Positions 22,114-32,979 of a stretch of 64,000 nucleotides of DNA are shown piece after piece (positions within the stretch are counted from its first letter, which is position 1; every line of letters starts with the position of its first letter). The stretch is from Candidatus Altimarinota bacterium (GTDB lineage Bacteria > Patescibacteriota > Gracilibacteria > BD1-5 > UBA6164). The notes under the pieces were generated by a model, which had not been told where the DNA came from, made no database searches, and was given only the letters and a program-made list of their open reading frames with translations. The stretch is from NCBI GenBank assembly GCA_028691535.1, contig JAQUZB010000004.1, forward strand, positions 52,745 through 116,744, given 5' to 3'. The position numbers were made by a program, and so were the translations under genes.

Positions 22114-23235
22114 ATGAAATTAAATTATTATGTTTTATGAATTGAAAACAATTTAATGCTTTCTAATTATTTAGATAAATATTATGATTTACTTATTTCT
22201 TATTTATTAAAATTATCAGAAAATACTATTTTAACTTATGAAATTAATGAATTATTAAAAATTGATAATAGAGATTTTATATTAAATCCAGATTATTCAT
22301 CAATAATAAATTTATTATATAAAGAATTAATAAAAAAAATACCACAAAATATAAATAATATTGATAAATATATCGATATTTTTAAAAATGAAATTAAATT
22401 ATTTCTATCGTGAGATATTAATAATTTAATTTGTAATAAGTGAAAAAATATTTCTTGAACAAATATCAAATTAACATTATCAGATTCTAATCCATATAAC
22501 ATATTAGAAGATCATCCTGAACATAAAACAAATTGAGCTTGATTATGATGGTGAGAAAAATCAGAAGAGGAGTGGTTATTTATATATGAAAAAACATTTG
22601 ATTTGCTGAAAAAAGTTGATAAATGAATTTATAGTGAGTTAAATAAAATTATAAAAAAAATAATTCCATTAGGAACATCAAAGTGAGTTCATAATTCTTG
22701 TTCATATAAAGATTGTATTGGTCATTTATATTTATGATATACTTATGATGTATCTAATCCAGAAATTAATAATTTAGAAGCTATAATTCATGAATCTAGC
22801 CATAATAAATTAAATCTTATTATGCAATTTGATCCAATATTATTAAATTCAAGAGAAGAAAAATATTATTCAGCAATTAGACCTGATGCGAGGCATATTC
22901 AATGAGTTTTTATTTGATATCATGCCTTTGCACCTACTATGTATATTTTGATGAAAGCATATAGAGATTGATTATTTTGAAATGATTCATATTGGCTTGA
23001 AAAAATAGTTTTATATCATATTAAGACTAAATTTTTACAAAAAGTTATAAAAAAATATGCAAAACTTACTGAATTATGAAAAAATATTTCGGAAGAAATT
23101 GATTATGTAATAACTTTAATGGATGAAATGTTTAAAGAATTAAAGCCATCAAAAGAAATAATAGAAAGGGCTAGAAAAAGACAAATAGAGCATTTTAAAA
23201 AAGTAAATATGACTTATCCTAATCTAGAATATTAA
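22114..23235 (+). CDS. HExxH peptide-modification-associated protein
   Basis: The protein has 373 residues. The core is AIIHESSHNKLNLIM with His226-Glu227-x-x-His230, preceded by a SCSYKDCIGHLYLGY segment and followed by YYSAIRPDARHIQGVFIGYHAFAP (quoted here in part: IRPDARHIQG). This is the layout of the HEXXH domain family found in RiPP and radical-SAM clusters, where the motif holds a metal; some members are described as 2-oxoglutarate-dependent peptide beta-hydroxylases rather than proteases. It stands divergent to the A24 peptidase and right beside the Hxs cluster, so it likely works on the same peptide. It has no signal peptide. Confidence 0.78.
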
Positions 23236-23304
23236 AATATTTTACAAAAAAATAATAATATGAGATAATTACTTTATAAATTATTTTATATTACTTTTTT
23301 TTTT

Positions 23305-25767
23305 ATGTATAGAAATATATTAACTCTAGTAATTTCATTTGTTATTTTCTGAGCAAATGTTTATGCAGATACATGAGTATCAACTGTATCTTGGTCTAAT
23401 AGTATAGTTGATTGTCCATCAACTCTTTCACATTGAATTACTCATTTATGAGTTCCAAATTGAAATACTACATCAATTGCTAGTGTAGGATCTTTATGAT
23501 GTACTACACATTCATATTATTCTTCAAGTAATCATATAATTTGATTTACATATAATAATTGATGAATTACAGCTTGTCCTGTTTGAGAGAGAGCTGTATC
23601 ATGGGATTGAATAAGTACTATTACTTGTCAACAATATGATGATATTCCTCCTGTAGCAGTTGATATAACATCTAGTATAACTAATTGAGATTATTTTAGA
23701 GCATCAAGTTCTGTACCTATTTCAGTTGTTTGACTTAGTGCTTGATGATCTCCAATTACTCTTTTACAATGACAATTTGAAAATACAACTAACCCTGCAT
23801 CTTTAAACTCAGTAAAATCTTCAACTTCAGATAATAATCCATGAACTTTAAATGTACTTGAAACAAATGAAGATATTTCTATGGTTGATTGAAGTGACAT
23901 AACTACAAATAATTATAGACCATATTCATATAATATAACAAACATATGTGATGAAGCATGAAATTGTTTAGCTAATCCAGCAAGTTTTACTTATAATGTA
24001 TATGCATGATATATAAATTCTTCATTATCATCTGTTGCTTGAGCCTTTAATTTTGTATGACAAGTTGCAGATGGTTCTACTAAGTCATTAACTTATACAT
24101 TGAAAGATGATTATGGTAATAAAATTATTCCAGTTTATAGATCTAATGGTACTACACTACAAAGAAGTATTGAATTTATTCTAAATTATAATAATAGTTT
24201 ATATTTAAATCAATATAATAAACTTTGATCTTGAGTTGATATTTCTTGAGTTGATAATCCAGCTTTAGTAGCATCAACAATATGAACTAATGTAAATAAA
24301 AATGTAACTATTACTGATAAAAATAATAATGATTGAGATTATTTACAAAAATTTAATATCTATTCTCCTACATATAGTTCAAGTGCATCAGATTGAAGAC
24401 AATTTGTTAATTGAAATTTTAATATAAATTCAATTAACGTACAATTAAGTGATAAAATCCCATCAGATACTATACAATCTACATCTATAGATTTTCAATT
24501 TAAACCATTATATGTTACAAATATAACATGAAGTGTAAGAGATAATTGATTTATAGTTGGTTCAACTCAAACTTGAGTATTAAATGTAACTTCAGCTTGA
24601 ACAAAAAATGTTTACATTGAATATTGATATTATGATCCTTTATTTCCAGAGCCACATCTATCACATCCTAAAATAGATTTAAATTATAAAAAAACTGCAG
24701 CAGCTTCTTGGGATATATCTGCAGAATGATATACTAATCCATATAGTTCATTATCATTATTTTGAACTTCTACAAGTAATATATTAACAAAATTAGTACA
24801 AAGTTGATCACTTAATACTGCAGAACAAAATACTTATTTTGCAACACATATTTCAACTTTAGTAGCACCTTGAAAAACGGCAGTTTATAGTTCAGATATT
24901 TTATGAATGAATAGATATGCTTGAACTAATACTTGAGATAATACTTCTCAAAGATGAGTAAAAATTAATTGATTAACACATAGTAATGATCAAGTAGATA
25001 TTGTTACATGACAATCTACTAGTGATATAAGTTTATTGTGAAATCTAGAAAAATCTTATTTTCAAAGAGATGTAAGAAAAAATGCTTATTCATTGGTTAA
25101 AGAAGTAACTCCAATTAATTGAAGTAAAATTGTATCAAATGTTAATCAAACAAGTCCATGAGTAAAACTAGGAGATGTATTATACTTTGGTTGATTAGAT
25201 TGAGAAAATGTAGAGATAAATTTATCATGAAAATATACATGAGTTAAAACTATTTTAGTTGAATGATGAAATGTTTATATAAAATGAAATATTTTAGCTA
25301 ATAATAAGTCAACTGATATACTTTGAATAGTTGCACTTAAAAATGATTCTACATGAAATGGTTGAAATATTTATATTAATCCAAATGTATTAGAAATTGA
25401 TGCAGTATTGTATTCTGATAGAGCAGTAGCTAGTGCGGATGATACAACAATTTTAAATTCTACTGATTTATCAAGAGCTATTTCTCCTGATAATTGATGA
25501 ACTTATGAATATTTAAGTAAACAATTATATATATATGGAACAGTATTTTCAAATAATACAATTGGTTGATCAGTTCAAAGTCCATATAAATGTCCATTTT
25601 ATATTACAAGTTGTACTTTAGATATATCTCAAAAGTATGATATGAACTATTTAAGAAGAGACTATATAACAAAATATTTAGGTACTTATGAGGATTATCC
25701 AGTTATAATAAATTATAATTCACTTATACAATTAACTCCTCCTAAATTGTTTGAAAAAACACAATAA
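23305..25767 (+). CDS. Large secreted surface protein of unknown function
   Basis: The protein has 820 residues. A signal peptide is clear: a hydrophobic core (ILTLVISFVIFGANVYA) with cleavage likely after VYA near residue 21. The mature part is rich in Ser, Thr, Asn and beta-strand patterns; residues about 115-240 resemble an Ig- or bacterial adhesin-type repeat (DNNPGTLNVLETNEDIS). The last 250 residues include LGDVLYFGGLDGENVEINL and a beta-helix-like section (GNVYIKGNILANNKSTDI). A few paired cysteines are present. It is probably a cell-surface protein made with a host-contact or pilus system; no family was recognised. Confidence 0.72.
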
Positions 25768-25802
25768 AAAAAATAAACCTTTTTAAAGGTTTATTTTTTT
25801 TT
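25768..25802. terminator. Bidirectional terminator
   Basis: ATAAACCTT-TTT-AAGGTTTAT has a T-run on both sides. It serves the surface-protein gene and the convergent rpoD. Confidence 0.82.
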
Positions 25803-25803
25803 A

Positions 25804-27366
25804 TTAGAAAAATTTTATCTTATCTGCATTTGGATGTTCTCTCAATTTTTCAAGAGTTTTTGCTTCTATTTGTCTAATTCTTTCTCTAGTAACTCAAAAT
25901 TCTTTACCAACTTCTTCTAGAGTATGTACATCTCAACCATCTAAACCAAATCTCATTATGATAATTTTTCTTTCTCTAGGAGTTAGAAAATCAAGCATTT
26001 CATATAAATTATCTTTTAATAAATTCATATTTGTTTGAGCATCTGGAGTTGGGTTTTTATCATCTTCTATGAAATCTCAAAGACTTGTATCTTCTTCAGA
26101 TCAAACAGGAGAGTCAAGACTTAATATATCTTGAGAGATTCTCATGATTTGTCTTACTTTTCTTATATCCATATCTAGCTCAGTTGCTAGTTCTTCCATA
26201 AGAGGTTCTCTTGTTAATTCTTGAGTTAGTCTTCTATAAGTATGAGTAAATTTATTGATTGTTTCAATCATATGAACTGGAACTCTTATAGTTCTAGCTT
26301 GATCAGCAATTGCTCTAGTTACTCATTGTCTAATCCACCAAGTTGCGTATGTAGAAAATTTAAATCATTTATCAGAGTCAAATTTATCAACAGCTCTAAA
26401 TAATCATACATTTCATTCTTGGATTAAGTCTAGTAGACCTAATCATCTTCACATATATTTTTTTGCAATTGAAACAACAAGTCTTAAATTAGCAGCTGCT
26501 AGTTTTTTTCTAGCTTCCATACTTCAAGCTCTTATTTGTTTACCAAGTTCTATTTCTTCTTCACTTGATAGAAGTTCAACTCTACCAATCTCATTTAAGT
26601 ACATTCTAATTGAATCATCACTTATTTCTGAAAGAGAAATATTTGATTTATCTTTTTTCTTTTTTTCGTCAGTAGAAAAAAGATTTTCTTTATCCATATT
26701 ATCAACTATATCTATTTCTAGCGTTAAAAATCTAGTATAAACTTCATCAAGTAAATCTAAATCATCTTCAGCATTTGGAATAGCTGACATTATTTCATCT
26801 TGAGTAACATTTCATTCTTTTTTACCTTTTTTCATCAATTCTTGAATTTCCTCTGGCATTCATTCAAGCATTTTTTCAGGAACATTCACATCAATAAATT
26901 CATTTAATCATTTTCAAACTCTTCTTTTATCTTCACTTCTATCTTTTGGTAATTTACTTAATCATTTTTCTTTTTGAAGTGCTAAAGCAATATCTTCAAA
27001 ATCAGCATCTATATCTATATCTTTTAATTCTTCTAAATCTTCAGGAGTAGGTTCTACAAATATTTCATCATCTTCAAATCAAAAATCATCATCTAATTCA
27101 TCACTTACTATACCATCATCTGAAATTTCTTCTTCATCAAAATCTAAATCATCATCCTTTCTTTTTTTAGATTTAATTTTTTTTTCTACAACTATTTCTT
27201 CTTTTTTAGTTTCTTTTTTCTTTTTAGAATTATTCTCAATATTAAAACTTTCAATTTCTTCACTTGTTATTCAAACTTCTTTTAAAATATCTAAATCTAA
27301 ATCATCTAGAGATATTTCTTCTGCTATATTATTTTTTACTTTTTTATTTGGTTGTTTAGCTGTCAT
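25804..27366 (-). CDS. rpoD: RNA polymerase primary sigma factor RpoD
   Basis: The protein has 520 residues. Region 1.2 has [16 protein letters not shown]; region 2 has [35 protein letters not shown] and [17 protein letters not shown]; region 4 has [15 protein letters not shown] and [18 protein letters not shown]. The N-terminal 200 residues are a low-complexity acidic/lysine stretch typical of region 1.1 in this size class. Region 2.4 and 4.2 look canonical, so TTGACA/TATAAT-type promoters are expected. It lies downstream of dnaG on the same strand, the usual macromolecular-synthesis pairing. Confidence 0.95.
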
Positions 27367-27545
27367 TTAGCTTTTTTTATTAGTAAATATAAATAAGAAA
27401 TCTATACCGATAATACAAAAAATTCCTTCTTATTATTCTTTTGTAGAAGGAGCAAAAAAGTATTATATCAATTTTTTTCATCTTTTTAAAGAAGTTCATC
27501 TTCTTTTCGCGATTTATTATATAAAAAAAAGCCAAATAATCAAAT
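27367..27545 (-). other. Intergenic leader between dnaG and rpoD
   Basis: The gap of 179 bases has no gene. It holds a small stem (CCTTCT/AGAAGG near 27424-27450) and the dnaG terminator hairpin. An rpoD promoter is likely here but no clear -35/-10 pair was found. Confidence 0.4.
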
Positions 27546-27567
27546 TTATTTTATTTGGGCTTTTTTT
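27530..27567 (-). terminator. Terminator hairpin at the end of dnaG
   Basis: AAAGCC-AAATAA and TTATTT-GGGCTTT pair around a short loop, followed on the minus strand by an A/T run. The dnaG stop codon lies inside the hairpin. Confidence 0.7.
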
Positions 27568-29219
27568 GCTTTTGCTACTAGGATAGAATATTTTAAAAGT
27601 GCATCATTATCTCAAGAATTCATCAGATTTTTTAGCTTTAAAACTTCACTTTTATAGAACTCTCTATTAAGTCATTCTATTACTTTTTTTAGCTCTTCCT
27701 CTATATGTGTTGAATTTGTAATAGAATTATCATTTTCAACTTTTAAAGAGATTGCCTTATATCTTTCTTTTTTTGATAATTCCAATTTATCTAAATATCA
27801 AATTCAGTTTTCTATAAATCATTTTAAATCTTTTCAAATTGCTTCTTCAAAGATTATATTTTTCTTTATATAATCTATATTTTTTTCATCCATTATACAG
27901 TATCAAATTGCAATTTCACTAGAAGTTAGAGTTTGTTTCATTTCTAAATTTTTGTTTTTTGAATCATGATTTGTGAATCTAATCTTGTTGAAAGCATCAT
28001 ATACTATATTTGAATTTATGTTTAGTAGAGTAGATATTTCTTTTAAATAATAGTCTTTTTCTATGTTGTCAGAGTAACTTTTTACTATATCAAGTAGTTC
28101 AGTCAATAATTTTTTCTTTTCTTCTATGCTATTTGTATCAAAGTTTGATTTTTTTATATAGTATCAAATCGGAGTTACTGCTTTTTTTATAAATTCACTA
28201 AAATCTTTTCATGAACTTATTATTTCATCTGGATCTTTTCATCAACTCAAAAGTATGATTTTTACTTCAAAACCTTCGTTTTTCATTTTTTCCAAGCTAA
28301 GTTTTGTTGCTTTTTCTCAAGCTCAGTCTCAGTCAAAACAAAGGTAGATTTTTTTTGTTAATCTTTTTAAAAGTGTCAGATGTTTTTCTGTTAATGCTGT
28401 TCAAGAAACTGCAACTGCATTTGTAAAACCTCATCTATACAAAGCTATTGCGTCCATATATCACTCTGTAATTATTACATAATCTAGTTTTGTTATAGAA
28501 GTTCTTGCATTAAATAAATTGTATAATAAATTTGATTTATCATATATGTTTGATGCAGGAGAATTTAAGTATTTTGGTTCTCAAGCTCCATATATTCTTC
28601 AAGCAAAAGCTACAAAATCTCATCTAGCATTTTGAATAGGGAAGATTATTCTATTTATAAATTTATCTTTTTTTGATTTTGTATCTATAAAAATATGAGA
28701 ATCAGAAATTTGATTATCGTCATATCATTTTCATTTTAGATAGTTGTATAATTCAACTCAAGAATCACTATATCATATACCAAAATCTCTGATTACATCA
28801 TCACTTAATCATCTATCAAATAAGTATTTTTTGATTTCAGGATAATTTTTTAATGCTTCTTTATAATAATTATTTGCATCTCTATAAAGCGAATACATAC
28901 TCTTTTTTTCTTCAAATTTTTCTTTGTTAAAATTTGAATTTACTTTTATTCAAGTATAGTTTCCAAGTATTTCTAGTGCATCTCTAAATTCACAATTTTC
29001 TATATCCATTACAAATTTTATAGGTCAACCTCATTTGTGACAACCAAAACAATAAGCTATTTGTTTTGCAGGACTTACCATAAAACTAGGAGTTTTTTCA
29101 TTGTGACCAGGAAAAGGACAATTACTTTTGTAATTTGCCCCAGATTTTTTTAGACTAGCATATTTTGAAACCAAATCTACTATATCTATTGCGGATTCTA
29201 AATCTTCGCTTATTCCCAT
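27546..29219 (-). CDS. dnaG: DNA primase DnaG
   Basis: The protein has 557 residues. The zinc finger reads [13 protein letters not shown] ... YCFGCHKGG (Cys-His-Cys-Cys) near residue 34. The catalytic core follows ([40 protein letters not shown]) and a Toprim domain with EGYMDAIAL and CFDGDGAGEKA, whose Glu and DxD bind metal. The C-terminal helicase-binding part is short. It makes primers for replication and probably shares an operon with rpoD. Confidence 0.94.
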
Positions 29220-29282
29220 TTTTTATATTATTTTAGTAAGATTTTCTTTTTATATTCTAAATTATTTGTTTGAAATGTAAAG

Positions 29283-29311
29283 AAAAAAACTGATTTTAAT
29301 CAGTTTTTCTT
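29283..29311 (-). terminator. Terminator hairpin
   Basis: AAAACTGATT-TTA-ATCAGTTTT lies at the end of the minus-strand gene that starts at 30000; its stop codon lies in the loop. Confidence 0.7.
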
Positions 29312-30000
29312 TTTTCAAAAAATTTTATTTTTAAATTCATTCAAAGTTTTCTTAAATAAATATCTTCAACAGCTCATCTATTATATATTTTTCATCATCT
29401 AACAATAGTTTCTTGTTTATGATCTATTACTTCATGTCAAAGTAATTTCATATTATTTTGGCTTCTACCTGAATAATATTTTATTACATTGTTTCAATCG
29501 TATTGTATAAAAAACTTATCTCATCTTCTATAAGTTGTTTCTATATTTAGCCATGAATTAACTCTATGATCTCTTATTTTTGAAAAATCAACTTTTACAG
29601 CATAAAAATTGTTTCACATATATTCAAAACTATCACTTCACATAAATCTATAATCTCAAATATTTCATTCAACAATTTGGAAATCTCTTGGTCACATATC
29701 TTCAATTTCTTCTCTTAGATTTACTACATCATTTCTAAGAGCAGCCAATTGATACAGATCATCATTATTTAAATTTTCAGGATTATTTTTAAGTAAATAA
29801 TCTAAAAAAACTCTGAAATTTATATTATCTCAGTTAGCTTTTACAAGTTGAAGTAATCATTTATCAGTTCATTCTTCAAATGTTTTTTGTAAATATGCAT
29901 TTAAAAATCTGTCATATTTTGATTTCATTTCTCAAATTATAGGACCTTTATTTATTATTTCTCACTGATTTCTATAAAAATCCGGTACATCTCCAGCCAT
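29296..30000 (-). CDS. Uncharacterised cytoplasmic protein
   Basis: The protein has 234 residues and starts MAGDVPDFYRN. A mid-section has LAALRNDVVNLREEIEDM, then a beta-rich C-terminal half (YAVKVDFSKIRDHRVNSW, FFIQYDGNNVIKYYSGR) and a basic end. It has no signal or membrane helix. No family was recognised. It stands alone, between divergent tmk and dnaG, with its own terminator. Confidence 0.68.
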
Positions 30001-30100
30001 ATTTTTAAAATTAATTATATTAACTATATTTTATCATAAAACTTCCATATTTTCAAAAATATACTATAATAAAAAAAATTATAATTAAAAATATGAAATT

Positions 30101-30751
30101 ATGTTTGTAGTTATCGATTGACTTGATGGTTCTGGTAAATGAACACAAGTAAAATTACTTGAAGAAAATCTAAAAAAATTGGGTAAAAAAGTAAAAGTTT
30201 TAGATTATCCAAGATATTGAGAAAAATCATCTTTTTTTGTAGAAAAATACTTAAATTGATGATATGGAAAAAATGTATCTGCAAAACAAGCAAGTATTTT
30301 TTATGCACTTGATAGATATGATGATAGTTTTAACTTGAGAGCTGATTTTGAAACTTATGATTTTATCATAAGTAACAGATATGTTTCTGCAAATATGATT
30401 CATCAAACAGGGAAGATTGTAGATGAAATAGAAAGAGATGAATTTTTAGAATGGCTTGAAGATTTAGAATTTAGTATTTTTAATATTCCAAAACCAGATA
30501 AAGTTATATTTTTAAATGTAACTCCTGAAACAAGTCAAAAGCTGGTTCTTAAAAAAAGTGATAGAGAATATTTAAAAGACTGAAAAAAAATGGATCTTCA
30601 TGAAGAAGATAAAAATCATCTAACTAATGCTTATAATGCAGCAATTCAAGTAGTAAAAAAGTATAATTGGACAAAGATAGATTGTGAATTTGAGTGAAAT
30701 ATGAGAAGTATAGAAGAAATAAATAGTGAAATTTTAAAAAATATATTATAA
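30101..30751 (+). CDS. tmk: Thymidylate kinase
   Basis: The protein has 216 residues. The P-loop reads GLDGSGKGTQ near residue 7 with two TGA glycines; DYPRYG is the nucleotide-recognition DxPRxG-type motif; NRYVSAN is the catalytic DR(Y/W)-like segment; LNVTPETS is the late beta-strand. It phosphorylates dTMP to dTDP. Start chosen at 30101, since the ATG at 30093 is in another frame. The next gene begins 27 bases later, so a short operon with the YraN-like and trmB genes is likely. Confidence 0.92.
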
Positions 30752-30778
30752 AAAGTCTCTCCACTTAATTTTATAATA

Positions 30779-31138
30779 ATGCAATCAACAAAAAGTAAGT
30801 GAGATGAGTGAGAATTAATTGCTATAAAATATTTACAAAAAAATTGATACATAATCAAAGATACAAATTTTAAATTTGGTAGATTTTGAGAGGTAGATAT
30901 AGTCGCTTTTAAAGATTGAATAACAGTTTTTTTAGAAGTGAAATATAGGCATAGTATCAAATTTTGAACACCAGAAGAATCAATAACAAAATCTAAATTA
31001 TATAAATTTAGAAAAACAATTGAGTATTATGTAGTAAAAAATCATCTTAATTTTGAAAAAATAAGGTTTGATGTTATTACAATTTTGAAACAAGAAAAAA
31101 GTTATAAAGTTACACATTATAAAAATTTAGAAATATAA
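30779..31138 (+). CDS. UPF0102/YraN family endonuclease-like protein
   Basis: The protein has 119 residues. It opens with KGDEGELIAIKYLQKNGYII and has FGEVDIVAFKDGITVFLEVK, the family's GExD...EVK core that resembles Holliday junction resolvase and type IIS nuclease active sites. KYRH continues the pattern. The biochemical role of YraN proteins is not settled. It overlaps no gene; the trmB start follows one base after the stop. Confidence 0.85.
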
Positions 31139-31139
31139 A

Positions 31140-31799
31140 ATGAGTGAAAAATATAAAGAAATAAATGCTTACATACAAAAAGTAGAAGACCATGAAAAAA
31201 TAATAGATAAAGAAAAAGAAGCTTTTGAAAAAAAGTGACTTTGGTGAGAATATTTTGAAAATGAGAATGATTTAGTAGTTGAAATATGAACGTGACTTTG
31301 AAATTTTTTCTCATGAATTGTTTCAAAAAATCCTCTAAAAAACTTTATATGATTTGAAATAAGATATAAAAGACTTTTTGTTACTGCCGAAAAAACGCTT
31401 GAGAAATGATGAAAAAATTTTGTTTTATTGAAATCTATGGCTCAAAATATTTATAAGATATTTGAGAAATGAGAAGTTTCATTAACTTATGTTTTTTTCC
31501 CAGATCCATGGGATAAAAAAGATAGACAAAGAAAAAATAGATTATGGAGTGAGAAATTTATAAGTGATTTGTATGTTATAACAAAAACTTGATGAAGAGT
31601 GATTTTTAAAACAGATCATTTATGATATTTTGAAGATACTCTTGAACTTATAAGAGTTTTCTCAAAATGGAATATAGAAAAATTGTCATATGATTATGAA
31701 AATGAAATAGAGGATTTTGATAAAAAAAATCTAACTGAATTTGAAAGTATATTTAGGGAACATAAGATGAAAATAAATTATTTAGAATTAAGAAAGTAA
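31140..31799 (+). CDS. trmB: tRNA (guanine-N7-)-methyltransferase TrmB
   Basis: The protein has 219 residues. The SAM-binding loop is VVEIGTGLGNFFSG with three TGA glycines, and GFEIRYKRL follows. The diagnostic motif VFFPDPWDKKDRQRKNRLW is present, with RVIFKTDHLGYF near the active site. TrmB methylates G46 in tRNA. It follows the YraN-like gene by one base. Confidence 0.93.
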
Positions 31800-31858
31800 T
31801 TTTTTTGACAAAGTATATATTATAATATATTTGTATTTTAAAATTTAATTTTATTATT

Positions 31859-32140
31859 ATGTGATTAGATGATAAATATTTGAATGATAAAGGAGAAATT
31901 GATAAACTAACAGCGGATAAAATAGCAGCTAAATTATTACCTAATGATAAAGACGTAGGTATAGTGAAACATGATGTAATAGTATCTAAAATATCAGCTG
32001 ATGGTAAAGATATTGATTGATTAACAGCTGATAAAATAAGGACTAAATTAACTAAATATGAAGAAGTTGATTGAGAAACAGCTAATAGAATAGAAGCAGA
32101 AATATTGGCTAATAATATAAAATCTGGATTAATAAAATAA
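31859..32140 (+). CDS. Small protein with internal LTADKI repeats
   Basis: The protein has 93 residues. Three related motifs follow each other: LTADKIAAKLLP, ISADGKDIDGLTADKIRTKL and GETANRIEAEILA. They are acidic helix-forming units that resemble small repeats of calcium-binding or cell-wall anchored proteins, but no family was recognised. It has no signal peptide. The -10-like TATAAT at 31821-31826 stands alone before the ATG. The gene has its own terminator. Confidence 0.6.
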
Positions 32141-32169
32141 TTATATTATAAATTATTTAGAATTAATAA

Positions 32170-32204
32170 AAGAATAAAATCAATTTGAATTTTATTCTTT
32201 TTTC
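32170..32204 (+). terminator. Rho-independent terminator
   Basis: AGAATAAAAT and ATTTTATTCT pair around CAATTTGA, followed by TTTTTTC. Confidence 0.8.
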
Positions 32205-32238
32205 TTGCTTTTTTTTCTATATTAAATATAGTACATTT

Positions 32239-32257
32239 ACTATATAAAGTATAGTAA
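32239..32257. promoter_or_regulatory. Inverted repeat upstream of the nitroreductase gene
   Basis: TACTATATAAAGTATAGTA is a palindrome-like element 35-53 bases before the ATG and could be an operator or simply AT-rich promoter sequence. Confidence 0.35.
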
Positions 32258-32291
32258 TATAAAAAGTATTGTATTATATAAAATAAAAAAT

Positions 32292-32924
32292 ATGTCAGAA
32301 TTAATTAAAAAATTAGAGTGGAGATATGCTACAAAAGATTTTGATACTACAAAAAAAGTATCAGATGCAGATTTAGAAGAAATAATTGAAGCATTTAGAC
32401 TTACACCATCAAGTTTTGGTTTAGAACCTTGGAAATTAGTAATTGTAGAGAATCCTGAAATAAGAGAAAAATTACAAGTTAATAGTTGGAATCAAAGTCA
32501 AATTACAAAAGCATCACATTTGCTTGTTTTTACTAGAATCAAAAATTTAGACAATGATTATATAGATAAATTTCTTTTAAATAATTCAAAAATAACTTGA
32601 GCAACAAAAGAACAATTATCAGTGTATGAAGGTATGATGAAATGATATTTTTCTAGTTTAGATGAAAATGGAAAAATCTTATGGGCAAGTGAACAAGTAT
32701 TTTTAGCACTTTGAAATGTTATGAATTTACTTGCACAAAAAGAAATAGATTCATGTGCAATTTGAGGTTTTGATTCAGCAAAATATGATGAAATATTAGA
32801 ATTAGATAAACATTGAATAGCTTCTGTTGTTGTTTTACCTATTTGATATAGAAGTTCAGAGGATAAATATTCTTCTAAACCAAAAGTAAGATTTAGTAAA
32901 GAAGAAATTGTTTTAAAAATATAG
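32292..32924 (+). CDS. Nitroreductase family oxidoreductase (NfsB-like)
   Basis: The protein has 210 residues. It starts LEWRYATKDFDTTKKVSD, the FMN-binding RRSxRxF-like opening, followed by TPSSFGLEPWKLVIV (the classical nitroreductase TPSxxNxQPW motif). Later SCAIGGFDSAKYDEIL and the C-terminal LPIGYRSSEDKY match the family end. It probably reduces quinones or nitro compounds with NAD(P)H. The upstream region has an inverted TACTATATAAAGTATAGTA sequence. Confidence 0.88.
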
Positions 32925-32979
32925 TAATTATTTAAATTTATGTTAAAATAAAATTACTTAAAATATAGTCTAAAATAAA

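Noticed and set aside
23305..25767. The large secreted protein could be a modified RiPP precursor of the Hxs cluster.
   Set aside because: It has a normal signal peptide and no His-Xaa-Ser or other repeat core; it is separated from the operon by the A24 and HExxH genes.
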